Assembly: GCA_022709425.1 (NCBI GenBank) | Contig: JAKLIW010000006.1 | Coordinates: forward strand, 124,001-188,000 | Length of the DNA stretch: 64,000 nucleotides | Source of the DNA: a bacterium | Lineage (GTDB): Bacteria; UBP6; UBA1177; JAKLFG01 | Direction: 5' to 3' | Shown here: positions 50,479 through 59,433 of the stretch, one piece after another | How the letters are laid out: each line of letters starts with the position of its first letter | Position numbering within the stretch: the stretch's first letter is position 1 | Translations under genes and position numbers: made by a program | The notes under the pieces: model-generated | Seen by the model: only the letters and a program-made list of their open reading frames with translations | The model's database searches: none | Told to the model about the DNA's origin: nothing

Positions 50479-51459
50479 ATGCGCCTGTTCTTAGACGTTT
50501 TTATGATGGCGACTCTGTCTCTTTGTTGCCTGACCGCCTGTACTCCCGCCGAGGAGGAGGGGCCGGTCGATGAGCTTGCCACCGGCGATGATCAGGTCGT
50601 CACCGATGACACCGCGACCGACAACGAACCGGTGCAGGACACCGCCGGTACCCCCGACGAGATGACCGATGACACCGTCGACACCACTCCGATCACCGAC
50701 ACCGACGCTCCTTCTGCCTTCTGCGGCAACAGCACGGTCGAAACGGGAGAGACCTGCGACGGCGGCACGATGAGCTGCGAGGCGCTCGGTTCGCAGTACG
50801 GCTTCGGCAACGCTCCGTGCAAGGTCGATTGTTCCGGCTACGACACGACCAACTGCCCCTTGAAAGGGAACGGCACCCCGTACGGTACGGTGAACATCGC
50901 GTTCGTGTCCGACTTCCTGTTCGACTACGACACCGCCGACACGCAGGGCGACAGTTATTTCAACGAACACCCCGAGGGCTACATGACCACCGCCGCCTTC
51001 ACCGGGACAATGGGCTACGGTACCGGCGCGCAGGTCATCCTCGAAGGCAACGCGGGCGACACCCACGATGTCACCCCCTACCGCTTCTCCGACGGCGAGA
51101 TATATGTCGTGCAACACTCTATGAACGGCAATGCCCTGACCGCTCCGCGGATGCTTCTGATCGTCACCGACGCCATCACGACCGGCCAGCAGTTGACCAT
51201 GTGCCCTGACGCCGCCGTGCTGGAGGTCATCGAGCTCAACAGCGACGGCTCGATCAAGTGTCTCCATGCGGTGGCGCTCAACGAGACCCTGCCCCAGCTC
51301 ACGGTCGATCTGGCCGAGAACCTGACCCAGACCGACGGCGGTAAACTGCACCTTTCAGGGTCGAATATCGTTATCTACCATCCCACCGATACGCCCGACG
51401 GCAACATCTCTCAGGCATTCATAGATCAGGGCGCCGTCATCTGCCCGATAGTGCCGTAA
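50479..51459 (+). CDS. lipoprotein with one Cys-rich module
   Basis: A 326-residue lipoprotein: signal with CCLTAC, an acidic Thr/Asp tether of about 55 residues, one Cys-rich module (FCGNSTVETGETCDGG, CEALG, CKVDCSGYDTTNC) and a C-terminal beta-rich domain of about 190 residues (YGTVNIAFVSDFLFDYDT, EIYVVQHSMNG) similar to the insert of the giant lipoprotein at 1.9-6.5 kb. The ribosome site is GGAGG. The function is unknown. Confidence 0.83.
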   Translation: MRLFLDVFMMATLSLCCLTACTPAEEEGPVDELATGDDQVVTDDTATDNEPVQDTAGTPDEMTDDTVDTTPITDTDAPSAFCGNSTVETGETCDGGTMSCEALGSQYGFGNAPCKVDCSGYDTTNCPLKGNGTPYGTVNIAFVSDFLFDYDTADTQGDSYFNEHPEGYMTTAAFTGTMGYGTGAQVILEGNAGDTHDVTPYRFSDGEIYVVQHSMNGNALTAPRMLLIVTDAITTGQQLTMCPDAAVLEVIELNSDGSIKCLHAVALNETLPQLTVDLAENLTQTDGGKLHLSGSNIVIYHPTDTPDGNISQAFIDQGAVICPIVP

Positions 51460-51478
51460 GGACGCGGATGGAAAAGAC

Positions 51479-52675
51479 TTACTCGAAATCTGCGTAGATC
51501 TGGCCGAAGTTGATGCCGGCGACGGTCCGGTTCCCGTACTTCTCGCGCAAGAGCACCTTGACCTTGAAAAAATCCTCGGCGTGATTGCCGTTCTTTATCG
51601 CGGTCGATGCCTCGATGAAGGCGCACATTTCGTCGGCCGCCTTGACGAGCGTCCCGTCGCGCGGGTCGAACTTGTCGTCGTTGTAGCGGGCCGATATCTC
51701 GTCGGCGCTCGTCGGGGTGAACTTCCCGCCGATGAACGCCGTGTCGGAGAATTCGTCTTCAGTATAGCGCCGGAACTCGTCGCGCCACTTTTCGGGAAGT
51801 AGGCTGTAGAGTTCGCGGTCCATCTGTTCTTTTTCGTATTCCTTGATGAGGTCGGAAAGCCCTTCGACCGACCGCTTGACCGGCGATATGATGTCGCGGG
51901 TGAGCACCTCGGGGAGATCGTGGTAGAGTCCGGTGAGGAAGTTGTTGACCGCGCGGCGGCGGCACGCGCCGATCTCGCGTGAATGGAGATAGGCGACCTG
52001 CCCTACCAGTAGCATGTGGCCGAGCACCGATATCCGCGGCATCATGTGGAGATTTGACCAGCGGTACTGGAAGCGCAACTGTCCGCAGAGGTCGAGGAAA
52101 TGGCGGCTGTTGTTGTTCCCGCCGTGCTTGGCTATCTCGGCCATCCCGGCAAGATCGCCATAGGCGGCGAGCCGTTCATCGAGCGAGCGACGGATGTCCT
52201 CGACATCGAAGTAGCCGGTGTTGAGCCGTTCGATGAGTCCAAACTCCCAGCGGGTGGCGAAGAGGTGCGCCGCCCCGAGGATGCGCCGTTCAACCGTCTC
52301 TTCCGGTTCATTGAAGTAGGCGCGGAACCGGTCGGCGGTGCCGTCGCCCAGCGGCAGGAGATATTTTTTCAGTTGTTCATATATCCAGTCGTTCAGTTGC
52401 CGGTACTTCGCCGCATCTTCCTTAATGCGGTGGAAGACGGGCGGCTTGATGTCGGTGAGGACGACCCTCTGGAGCATCTCGAAGAGCGCCCCTTCGATGA
52501 GCCGGTCGAGGTCCACCGGCCGCTTCTCCGACTCGAACCGGGCGAAGTGAACCGCCGCAATCGTCTTGTGCGCCTGCTTGTCGAGTTCGAACAGCGCCAC
52601 CGGCCGCAGACGGTCGTTCCAGCGCTGCATGTGGGCGGCATCGAACAGTTTCAGGAGCAGTCCCTTAGTCAGCAT
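51479..52675 (-). CDS. HD-domain hydrolase, YfbR-like
   Basis: A 398-residue cytosolic protein. Residues about 195-345 form an HD domain: SVLGHMLLVGQVAYL (first His), LYHDLPEVLTRDIISPVK (HD pair) with SADEISARYND and VKAADEMCAFIEA downstream. This resembles the 5'-deoxynucleotidase YfbR, extended by a 190-residue helical N-terminal domain I do not recognise. Nucleotide hydrolysis is likely, the exact substrate unknown. The start follows GGAGGG. Confidence 0.82.
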   Translation of the reverse strand: MLTKGLLLKLFDAAHMQRWNDRLRPVALFELDKQAHKTIAAVHFARFESEKRPVDLDRLIEGALFEMLQRVVLTDIKPPVFHRIKEDAAKYRQLNDWIYEQLKKYLLPLGDGTADRFRAYFNEPEETVERRILGAAHLFATRWEFGLIERLNTGYFDVEDIRRSLDERLAAYGDLAGMAEIAKHGGNNNSRHFLDLCGQLRFQYRWSNLHMMPRISVLGHMLLVGQVAYLHSREIGACRRRAVNNFLTGLYHDLPEVLTRDIISPVKRSVEGLSDLIKEYEKEQMDRELYSLLPEKWRDEFRRYTEDEFSDTAFIGGKFTPTSADEISARYNDDKFDPRDGTLVKAADEMCAFIEASTAIKNGNHAEDFFKVKVLLREKYGNRTVAGINFGQIYADFE

Positions 52676-52702
52676 CGTTCCCTCCTCCGATCGTGACGCG
52701 AC

Positions 52703-52730
52703 AGTATAGCACCGACGGCGGCAAAGTGAA
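52703..52730 (-). promoter_or_regulatory. promoter of the HD hydrolase gene
   Basis: On the minus strand TTCACT and TATACT are 16 bp apart, about 28 bp before the start codon. Confidence 0.45.
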
Positions 52731-52754
52731 GGAAGTTCGTGACGGCGAGAAAAA

Positions 52755-52782
52755 TTGTCTAACGGAGCGTTCGTGCTATAAT
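52755..52782 (+). promoter_or_regulatory. promoter of the lipoprotein-add pair
   Basis: TTGTCT and a perfect TATAAT are 16 bp apart; initiation near 52789 gives about a 32-nt leader. Confidence 0.6.
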
Positions 52783-52820
52783 CAGCAGGTCTTTAGTAGA
52801 AAGGCTCAGCGGAGGGTCCG

Positions 52821-53474
52821 GTGAACATGCGGTGGATGATGCTTCTGGCGACGATGTTCCTTCTGTGCGGCGCCTGCACCAGCGAACCGAAGGACGACAT
52901 CGGCAAATACGATTATCTCAACGACCTCGAGAACTATTATACCGACGAGGAGTATGCCGATCTCACCGACGGTGACAGCATCGTCGAGAAGCAGTGGCAG
53001 GTCAAGTTCCAGTTCTACGGCATCATCAACGGCGAAAGCACCCCGACCAGCGACCTGCGGTTCGGCGACGGACGGCTCACCTACATCGACGACGCGGGCG
53101 AAGAGGTGGTCTACATCGGCGCCCTGTGGGTGATGAAGAAGAACATCAACAACAGCGCCGGGCACGAGATACCGCTGTTGCAGGTCTTCTTCGCCCAGCA
53201 TCTTGAGGACGGCGAGGGGATCACCTTCGTCCTTCAGCTCGACGGTTCGTCGATGACCAAGAAGGAGGTCTTCTACCTCAACAACGACAAGCTCTATATG
53301 ACCGATGTGACCCGCACGGCCGGCGAGATATCGAAGATCTGCTTCAAAAAAGATGCGGTCGACGGCATCGTCCATCTGTTCTCCAACAGTATCCGCGAAG
53401 GGGAGCCGCTGTCGCTTGACGGCTATGCCGACCTGCGGGCGATGGACCCGGTCGACTGCAAGACGCTGGAATGA
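52821..53474 (+). CDS. lipoprotein of unknown function
   Basis: A 217-residue lipoprotein (signal LFLLCGAC) with an acidic Tyr/Asp-rich stretch (DYLNDLENYYTDEEYADL) and a compact beta-rich domain (WQVKFQFYGIINGES, YIGALWVMKKN). Two Cys (KICFKK, VDCKTL) may pair. I do not recognise the family. It begins at a GTG with GGAGG 5 bp upstream; an ATG two codons on is less well placed. It overlaps add by 4 bp. Confidence 0.75.
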   Translation: MNMRWMMLLATMFLLCGACTSEPKDDIGKYDYLNDLENYYTDEEYADLTDGDSIVEKQWQVKFQFYGIINGESTPTSDLRFGDGRLTYIDDAGEEVVYIGALWVMKKNINNSAGHEIPLLQVFFAQHLEDGEGITFVLQLDGSSMTKKEVFYLNNDKLYMTDVTRTAGEISKICFKKDAVDGIVHLFSNSIREGEPLSLDGYADLRAMDPVDCKTLE

Positions 53475-54559
53475 CCATGCAGCAACGGCAACTCTCTACC
53501 CCGTTCGACCGCGAATTCTTCCGCAAACTTCCCAAGACCGACCTGCACGTCCACCTCGACGGATCGCTCCGGCTTGAAACGATACTCGATCTGGCCGCCA
53601 AACAGAAGGTCGACCTCGGCGTCACCGATGTCGCGGGATTGAAAAAACTCATCGGGCCGGGAAAGGTCCACGCGTCGCTCACCGATTACCTCAAAGGTTT
53701 CGAGATAACGCTCAAGGTTCTCCAGAACGAAGAGGGGCTCTACCGCGCCGCCTTTGAGCTGGCGGAGGACTGCCACGCCGACGGGGTCGAATACTTCGAG
53801 GTGCGCTACTCCCCGGTGCTTCACACGCACAAGGGACTTGCGCTCACCGCGATCGTCGAATCGGTCCTGCGCGGCCTGCGCGACGCCAAACGGAAATTCG
53901 GTATCGCGAGCGGCGTCATCATCTGCGGCATTCGCAACATATCGCCCGAGGTGAGCCTGCGGATGGCCGAACTGGCGGTCGCTTTCAAGAACAAGGGGGT
54001 GGTCGGCTTCGACCTTGCGGGGGCCGAATACAACTATCCGGCACGCGACCATCTCGGCGCGTTCAGCCTGATTCTGTCGAACAACGTCAATGTCACGATA
54101 CACGCCGGCGAGGCCTACGGACCCGACAGCATCCATCAGGCGCTCCACTACTGCGGGGCGCACCGCATCGGCCACGGGACACGGTTGCGCGAGGACGGCG
54201 ACCTCTTGAACTACGTCAATGATCACCGCATCCCGCTGGAGGTCTGCCTGTCGTCAAATGCCCAGACCGGCGCGGTGGCGAAGATAGAGGAGCATCCGTT
54301 CCAGTTCTATCTCGACCTCGGCATCCGCGTGACGCTCAACACCGACAACCGCCTCATCACCGATACGACCATGACCGACGAGTATCTCCGCGCCTATCAG
54401 CTGTTCAACCTTCAACCTCAGCGGATACTCGATCTGTGCATCAACGGCATAAAATCGGCTTTTCTCCCCTACCAGCAGAAAAAAGATCTACTGCTGGCCA
54501 CCAAGAAAAAAACCATCGACCTTATCAACAGTTACGCCGGGACCACCGTCATCAGTTGA
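53471..54559 (+). CDS. add: adenosine deaminase
   Basis: A 362-residue zinc deaminase: HVHLDGSLRLETI near the N-terminus, VEYFEVRYSP, VTIHAGEAYGPDSI, RIGHGTRL and VTLNTDNRLITDTT with the late zinc Asp. It converts adenosine to inosine for purine salvage; some family members act on adenine or other adenosine derivatives. The start overlaps the preceding stop in ATGA; an ATG two codons on is also possible. Confidence 0.93.
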   Translation: MTMQQRQLSTPFDREFFRKLPKTDLHVHLDGSLRLETILDLAAKQKVDLGVTDVAGLKKLIGPGKVHASLTDYLKGFEITLKVLQNEEGLYRAAFELAEDCHADGVEYFEVRYSPVLHTHKGLALTAIVESVLRGLRDAKRKFGIASGVIICGIRNISPEVSLRMAELAVAFKNKGVVGFDLAGAEYNYPARDHLGAFSLILSNNVNVTIHAGEAYGPDSIHQALHYCGAHRIGHGTRLREDGDLLNYVNDHRIPLEVCLSSNAQTGAVAKIEEHPFQFYLDLGIRVTLNTDNRLITDTTMTDEYLRAYQLFNLQPQRILDLCINGIKSAFLPYQQKKDLLLATKKKTIDLINSYAGTTVIS

Positions 54560-54600
54560 TACGGACGGCCTGAAACGCACATTTTCTTCCTACGATTTTC

Positions 54601-54629
54601 TTGATTTCCCCTCAAGGACAACGCATACT
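54601..54629 (+). promoter_or_regulatory. HU gene promoter
   Basis: TTGATT and CATACT are 17 bp apart, with initiation near 54636 and a leader of about 42 nt ending in TTGGAGGCGG. Confidence 0.5.
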
Positions 54630-54677
54630 CGCTTCGTTGGTTCCCTGTTTTTTCATCACTTTCTTTTGGAGGCGGAA

Positions 54678-54980
54678 ATGGCCAAGAAGATCATCGCGAA
54701 GAGCAAAAGCGATTTCATCAAGGCGATCAAGGAGAACATGGCGAAGGAGATCAATCTGACCGTCGAGCAGGCGAAGATCGCCTACGAGACCTTCGTGCAG
54801 ATCCTTAAAGAGACCATCGCGGCCGAGAACAAGATCATCCTCAACGGCTTCGGCACCTTCAAGAAGCGCAGCCTCAAGGCCCGCAAAGGAGTGAACCCGA
54901 AGACCGGCCAGAAGATCCAGATCAAGGCCTCGAAGACCGTTTCGTTCAAAGCGGCCGGCGGTTTTAAGAAGGCGCTCTAA
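54678..54980 (+). CDS. HU/IHF-family DNA-binding protein
   Basis: A 100-residue bacterial histone-like protein: N-terminal helices KSDFIKAIKENMAKEINLTVEQ, then ENKIILNGFGTFKKRSLKARKGVNPKTGQKIQI, whose beta-arm carries the Asn-Pro that intercalates DNA. It packs and bends the chromosome. The ATG at 54678 has a GGAGG site; an earlier in-frame ATG is rejected because it overlaps that site. A strong terminator follows. Confidence 0.95.
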   Translation: MAKKIIAKSKSDFIKAIKENMAKEINLTVEQAKIAYETFVQILKETIAAENKIILNGFGTFKKRSLKARKGVNPKTGQKIQIKASKTVSFKAAGGFKKAL

Positions 54981-55009
54981 ACTCTACGCAACAGTTAGTG
55001 CATTCATCG

Positions 55010-55037
55010 GCCGCCCGGCAACGGGCGGCTTTTTTTT
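55010..55037 (+). terminator. Rho-independent terminator after the HU gene
   Basis: GCCGCCCG and CGGGCGGC form an 8-bp stem with a GCAA loop, followed directly by eight T residues. The clearest terminator in the window. Confidence 0.95.
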
Positions 55038-56431
55038 CAGATGACGGTCAGCAAACAACCGTCGGAACCGGGGTGCGGTGCGGGACGAGTGTCGGTATCG
55101 GGTAGCGGGTCGGCGGTGTCGGGCGCGAGGATGTCGGCCTCTTCGATCATATCCTCCTCCGGCTCTTCGACCGTCTCATCGGGCTCCTCGAGAAGCGCGT
55201 CGGGAACCTCAAGGTAGTCGGCGATACCGTTGTTGTTCACGTCGGTATCGATATCGACCGAATCATAGATGATCGATTCGACGAAATAGAGCGCCGCCGC
55301 GATGTTCTCCTGCGCCGTCGGTTCGATGAAAAGCGGATCGAGCGCGAAGGCGGTATCGTCGGTGGCGGCGGGCCGCAGTTCTATGAGGAACGCGGTCGCC
55401 TGCCCCGTCGCGTTGTAGAACCATTCGCCGCATTCGCCGTTTATCGGACCGGCGTAAAGTTCATACGCCTGCTTGGCGATATAGGCCGCCCCGTCGACCG
55501 AAAGGATGAGATCGACCATCTTATCGGCGGTCGCCCGCATCAGGGTCGCCGTCGGCGCCGGAGCGGACAGCGACGACCACGGATAGAGGAGGAACTGACT
55601 GAAGCTGTGATAGCTTATGAGTCCGCGCGCGCCGTCGGTGAGCGCCGTGCCGCCGTCGGGGGTGACCACCAGATCGCGCAGTGCCCGGGTCTCCGGTTCG
55701 CTGAACGGCCCGGCGCCGTGGGCGGTGCCGTTCTCCACCCACGCCGCGTCGTAGTTGCGGTTCAGATCGACGCCGAAGCTCCCGTCGCCGTTCGGCCGCC
55801 GGTTATGGCGCCACATCCGGTCGGTGGTATGGGTGTAGAGATAGCCGTCGGGATTGATCACCGGGATGAACCAGAGCTCGGTCGCCGCGACGATCGATCC
55901 GATGCGCGGCATATCGGCCACATGATCGGCGAGGAATTCGGCGATGCGCAGCGTCACCTCGCCCGATATCCATTCGCGGGCATGATGGAGGCCGACGAAC
56001 ACTATCTCCGGCTTTTCGGGCAGGTTCTCGGCGGGGCTGGTCGATATCTTGAGCGCAAGAATGTCGCGTCCCTCGACCGATTTCCCGATGGTATAGATCT
56101 TCGCGCGGTCCGGTATCTTCTGTTCGACGGCGTACAGTGCGGCGATCATCTCGTCGAGGGTGCGGTAGGCCGGCGACCCGTCGAGCAGCAGTTGCCGCGT
56201 GGTGAGCGACCGCGCCGTATCGGCAAGGAGCGCCGCCCGCTGCGCCGTCTCCCAGATATAGAGGACCGTATCGCCCTCCTCCTCCGTTACCGAAACGACG
56301 TCGAGCGTGGTCAGCACCGGCGCCGCATCGCGCAGTAAATAGGGCGGTATCACGGCGCGCCAGAGCTCTTTTTCTCCCGCCGCGAGCGTCAGGGAAAAGA
56401 GAAAGAAAGCGATGAATGACAACATTCTCAT
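55037..56431 (-). CDS. exported M14 zinc carboxypeptidase
   Basis: A 464-residue secreted peptidase. After the signal peptide and a propeptide-like region, residues about 100-400 carry the M14 zinc site: H150-A-R-E153 in VGLHHAREW, YHSFSQ with the third His, FGVDLNRNYD and the catalytic Glu in FLIELRPA. The C-terminal 70 residues contain an Asp/Glu-rich tail and end in DGCLLTVI. It cleaves C-terminal residues from peptides. The start lacks a ribosome site and coincides with a predicted transcription start, so the message may be leaderless. Confidence 0.9.
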   Translation of the reverse strand: MRMLSFIAFFLFSLTLAAGEKELWRAVIPPYLLRDAAPVLTTLDVVSVTEEEGDTVLYIWETAQRAALLADTARSLTTRQLLLDGSPAYRTLDEMIAALYAVEQKIPDRAKIYTIGKSVEGRDILALKISTSPAENLPEKPEIVFVGLHHAREWISGEVTLRIAEFLADHVADMPRIGSIVAATELWFIPVINPDGYLYTHTTDRMWRHNRRPNGDGSFGVDLNRNYDAAWVENGTAHGAGPFSEPETRALRDLVVTPDGGTALTDGARGLISYHSFSQFLLYPWSSLSAPAPTATLMRATADKMVDLILSVDGAAYIAKQAYELYAGPINGECGEWFYNATGQATAFLIELRPAATDDTAFALDPLFIEPTAQENIAAALYFVESIIYDSVDIDTDVNNNGIADYLEVPDALLEEPDETVEEPEEDMIEEADILAPDTADPLPDTDTRPAPHPGSDGCLLTVI

Positions 56432-56437
56432 AGGGCC

Positions 56438-56465
56438 ATTCTACGAAAAGTTACGGTCGCGTCAA
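56438..56465 (-). promoter_or_regulatory. promoter of the M14 peptidase gene
   Basis: On the minus strand TTGACG and TAGAAT are 16 bp apart. Seven bases below the -10 box is the A of the start codon, predicting leaderless translation. Confidence 0.55.
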
Positions 56466-56502
56466 GCGCCGTCGGAAAACGGCGCTATCGCGGAGAGATC
56501 GA

Positions 56503-57282
56503 TCAGTTGCGGTCGCGGTAGGGATCATCGGGAAGGGTGGTCCGTCCCATGATGCGCGCTTTCTGGATCTCGCGCAGAAGATCCTGCGGCATCATCCGGA
56601 TCGCCGGGTTCACCGAACGGTAGGCACCGTTGGCGCCGCCCTGTGCGCCGCCCGTGGGCTGATAGTTCGAATCGTCAAGGGTGTCGCTCCACATGCCGCC
56701 GTCGCTCACCCGATCCCGCATGTCGGCGCGCCCCTTCTCTTTCTTGGCCGCCTTGGTGATCTCGGTCAGCGGATCGTCGCCGCCGGAAGCCGCATCGCCG
56801 CCGCCCTGATAACTGCTGTCGTCGATGGCATCACCCGGCTGATCCTTATTGACCACGCCGCCCATCATGAGCGTCCGCTGGTTCTCTTGTTTCGCCGCGG
56901 CGCGCGCATCGACACCCGCCGGGGTCTCTTCGCCGCTCCCCGACTCGTCGCCGCCCTGATAGGCGCTGTCATCGGATTCATCCTCTTTGCCGCTGCGGGC
57001 GATAGAATCGATCATCTGTTTTTTCATGATGGCCTTCTTCATGTCGGCCTTGAACAGCTGCGCGGTGAACTGCCGGAACAGCTCCAGCTTCATCGCCTCA
57101 CGCTGCAGGTAGGTGGTCGAGCCGGAAAGGCTCAGCGTGTTCATGAGCTGCGGGGTCATGTGGCCGCTGTTCAGATCGAGCCGCAGCTCGAACAGGAACC
57201 GGCGCGCCGTCTGATCGCTGTTGTCGGCACCCCACGCCACCATACAGGAAAGCAGGATCGTGAACAGGATAACGGTTCTCAT
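56503..57282 (-). CDS. exported protein with three DDSxYQ repeats
   Basis: A 259-residue protein with a signal peptide (cut near AWGA). An N-terminal helical domain (30-90) with many Met and Lys is followed by a low-complexity Gly/Asp/Gln region holding three copies of a motif: ESDDSAYQGGDESG, AIDDSSYQGGGDAAS and TLDDSNYQPTGGAQG, about 50 residues apart. The C-terminus is a basic helix (EIQKARIMGR). I do not recognise the family. A perfect AAGGAGGAG site precedes the ATG. The M14 gene follows after 71 bp. Confidence 0.72.
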   Translation of the reverse strand: MRTVILFTILLSCMVAWGADNSDQTARRFLFELRLDLNSGHMTPQLMNTLSLSGSTTYLQREAMKLELFRQFTAQLFKADMKKAIMKKQMIDSIARSGKEDESDDSAYQGGDESGSGEETPAGVDARAAAKQENQRTLMMGGVVNKDQPGDAIDDSSYQGGGDAASGGDDPLTEITKAAKKEKGRADMRDRVSDGGMWSDTLDDSNYQPTGGAQGGANGAYRSVNPAIRMMPQDLLREIQKARIMGRTTLPDDPYRDRN

Positions 57283-57352
57283 GGTCTCCTCCTTTTCAGA
57301 CGATACTAATGAGCACGAAGCTCGGGTGGTTCATCGTTTTTCTCATGCAGCC

Positions 57353-57381
57353 ATTGTATACCGACCGCTCCAGCGAAGCAA
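57353..57381 (-). promoter_or_regulatory. promoter of the DDSxYQ-repeat gene
   Basis: On the minus strand TTGCTT and TACAAT are 17 bp apart, about 70 bp upstream of the start. The 270-bp gap around it holds no gene. Confidence 0.5.
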
Positions 57382-57492
57382 TAGTCGCGGTTGAAGTTAT
57401 TTCACAGCAAATACGGACGGTTGCAAACTATTTTGTTGCGAACCTTCAAACAAGGCCCCGAAATCGCTCGAAATAAAACCGGCGCACGCCAC

Positions 57493-57520
57493 TTGCTTAC
57501 CGTAACGGGCGGGATATAGT
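57493..57520 (+). promoter_or_regulatory. promoter of the M1 peptidase lipoprotein gene
   Basis: TTGCTT and TATAGT are 16 bp apart; initiation near 57527 leaves about 27 nt before the ATG with its GGAGG site. Confidence 0.6.
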
Positions 57521-57553
57521 GTCCTGTGTTTTTTCGCGTTATGGAGGTGGTCG

Positions 57554-59422
57554 ATGAAATGGTTGCTGCCGCTGTTGTTCTGTCTGCTGGTCTGCGCCGC
57601 CTGCGATGATGCGGCAAAAACGCTCCCCGATACCGATACGGTCGTGACCGACGATACGACCGATCTGCCCGACGCCTCCGATGAGGACGCGGGGTCCGAC
57701 GCGCTTATCGAGGAGGAGCCCGACGAGGACATTCCGCCCTTCGACGGCGATTTCGAACGGGTCGTGGTCATCCCGAAGGAGGGGATCGAACTGACGGCGA
57801 CCATCGACATCACCGGCTGGGACATGGGCGAGATCAAAGGGGTTGAAAAACTCTCCTTCCCCGCACCGGCCGACGGCAATACCGTAAAGCTCTTCGGCGA
57901 GAAGATGATCATCGAGAAAGCTTCGGTCCCGTTCGAATACGACAAGCACACGGCGCTGTTCTTCCCCGGCGAATTCTCCAAAGGCGATCCGCTGACCATC
58001 GAGGTGCGCTACACTTTCTCCTACGGCGCCGAGATGGGAATGCGGCTGTGGCTGAATTCCGGAACGGGCGAAACGGTGGTCGGTCCCTTCACCGAACCCT
58101 ACTTCACCCCCTACTGGCTCATCGTCCCGCAAAGCCCCTTCACCACCGACAAGGATAACGACGCCAATGTCCCGGTCGAAAAGGTCGATCTGTCGGTCGT
58201 CGTTCCCGACGAGAACTGGACGGTGATGGGCCCCAGCGTCATCGGGACGCACGAAGGGACCACCTGGAATTTCGTGATGGATACCCCGATGCCGTTCTAT
58301 GCGCTCAGCTTCGCCGCGTCGCAGGACCATACCTTCTTCAGCGCGGGCACCACTAAGTCGGGCGTCGAGATCTGGGGCGCCGGATTTGCCAGTGAGATAG
58401 AGAACCTTCAGATGATATACCCTGTGGGGGTCACCACCGTCGACTGGATGGAGGAGCATATCGGCCCCTACGAATTCGGCGATAAGGTGGGGCTCGTCTC
58501 GATACCCGATTTCGGCGGCGGCATGGAGCATGTCGGGGTCATCTACATGGGGACCGACGTGCTGGCCGAATACGACTCCGGCGTTTTCGTCACGGTCCAC
58601 GAGATCGTCCACAACTGGTGGGGCGACAATGTCCGCTTTGCCGACTGGCCCGATTTCTGGGTCGCCGAAGGATTCGACGAATGGACCACCAACTATAATC
58701 TGATGGCGGCCATCGAGAGCGCCGATGATTTCGCCGACCGCCGCGCCCAGTACCGGTCGGTCGCGAGCATCCTGTGCACCGCCGATGACGCGGTGTCTCT
58801 CCGGTTCGACGAGGATCTCGATTTCATGACGCTCGGGATGCAGCTTCAGTCGCCCTACTACTACGGTTCCGCCTTCCTCGAGATGGTCAACAAGCGGCTC
58901 GGGCGCGATTTCGACGGGATGGAATTCCTGCCGCTGCTCAAGCTCTGGTTCGAAGAGAAGCATCTGACCACCGTCACCACCGAGGACTTCCTCGCCTTCC
59001 TCATCGCCCACACCTCCGACACGGCCGACTCGACCGATTACTGGCAGGCGCTCTTCAACGATTGGGTCTATCAGGCGCCGTGTCCCTCGCTTTCGGTGGG
59101 CGACTATGCCTACAGCAATGGAACGGTCTCGTTCACCATCAGTCACGACGAGGGGGCACAGCAGCTCGACCAGTTCGCCGTCATTCTCGTAACGCCGTCG
59201 GGACCGGTGAGCGCCGCCGTCACGGTGATGCCCGGCGAACAGAACGCGGTCGAGATAGTTTCGGCCGAAGAACCGACCAGCATTCTTATCGACCCCGAAT
59301 GGTACTACGTCTTCGCGCTCGACACGACCGGCTGGGACGGCCCGCTGATCGACTTCATCGGGACACCGAATACCGCCGTGCGCCGCGCACCGCTTCCCGA
59401 CGCATCACTCTTTTTCAGATAA
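57554..59422 (+). CDS. M1-family metallopeptidase lipoprotein
   Basis: A 622-residue lipoprotein: signal with LLVCAAC, an acidic DTDTVVTDDTTD tether, an N-terminal beta-sandwich, then a thermolysin-like domain with GGGMEHVG (GAMEN-type exopeptidase loop) and H349-E350-I-V-H353 with E372 in the HEXXHx18E spacing of M1. A C-terminal beta-sandwich domain ends the chain. It should trim amino acids from peptides at the cell surface or in the periplasm. It converges with the LRR lipoprotein gene. Confidence 0.92.
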   Translation: MKWLLPLLFCLLVCAACDDAAKTLPDTDTVVTDDTTDLPDASDEDAGSDALIEEEPDEDIPPFDGDFERVVVIPKEGIELTATIDITGWDMGEIKGVEKLSFPAPADGNTVKLFGEKMIIEKASVPFEYDKHTALFFPGEFSKGDPLTIEVRYTFSYGAEMGMRLWLNSGTGETVVGPFTEPYFTPYWLIVPQSPFTTDKDNDANVPVEKVDLSVVVPDENWTVMGPSVIGTHEGTTWNFVMDTPMPFYALSFAASQDHTFFSAGTTKSGVEIWGAGFASEIENLQMIYPVGVTTVDWMEEHIGPYEFGDKVGLVSIPDFGGGMEHVGVIYMGTDVLAEYDSGVFVTVHEIVHNWWGDNVRFADWPDFWVAEGFDEWTTNYNLMAAIESADDFADRRAQYRSVASILCTADDAVSLRFDEDLDFMTLGMQLQSPYYYGSAFLEMVNKRLGRDFDGMEFLPLLKLWFEEKHLTTVTTEDFLAFLIAHTSDTADSTDYWQALFNDWVYQAPCPSLSVGDYAYSNGTVSFTISHDEGAQQLDQFAVILVTPSGPVSAAVTVMPGEQNAVEIVSAEEPTSILIDPEWYYVFALDTTGWDGPLIDFIGTPNTAVRRAPLPDASLFFR

Positions 59423-59433
59423 TTGGCTGTCGC

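Noticed and set aside
57539..59146. 535-codon open frame on the minus strand opposite the M1 peptidase gene
   Set aside because: Antisense shadow; the plus strand has the lipobox and HEXXH motif.
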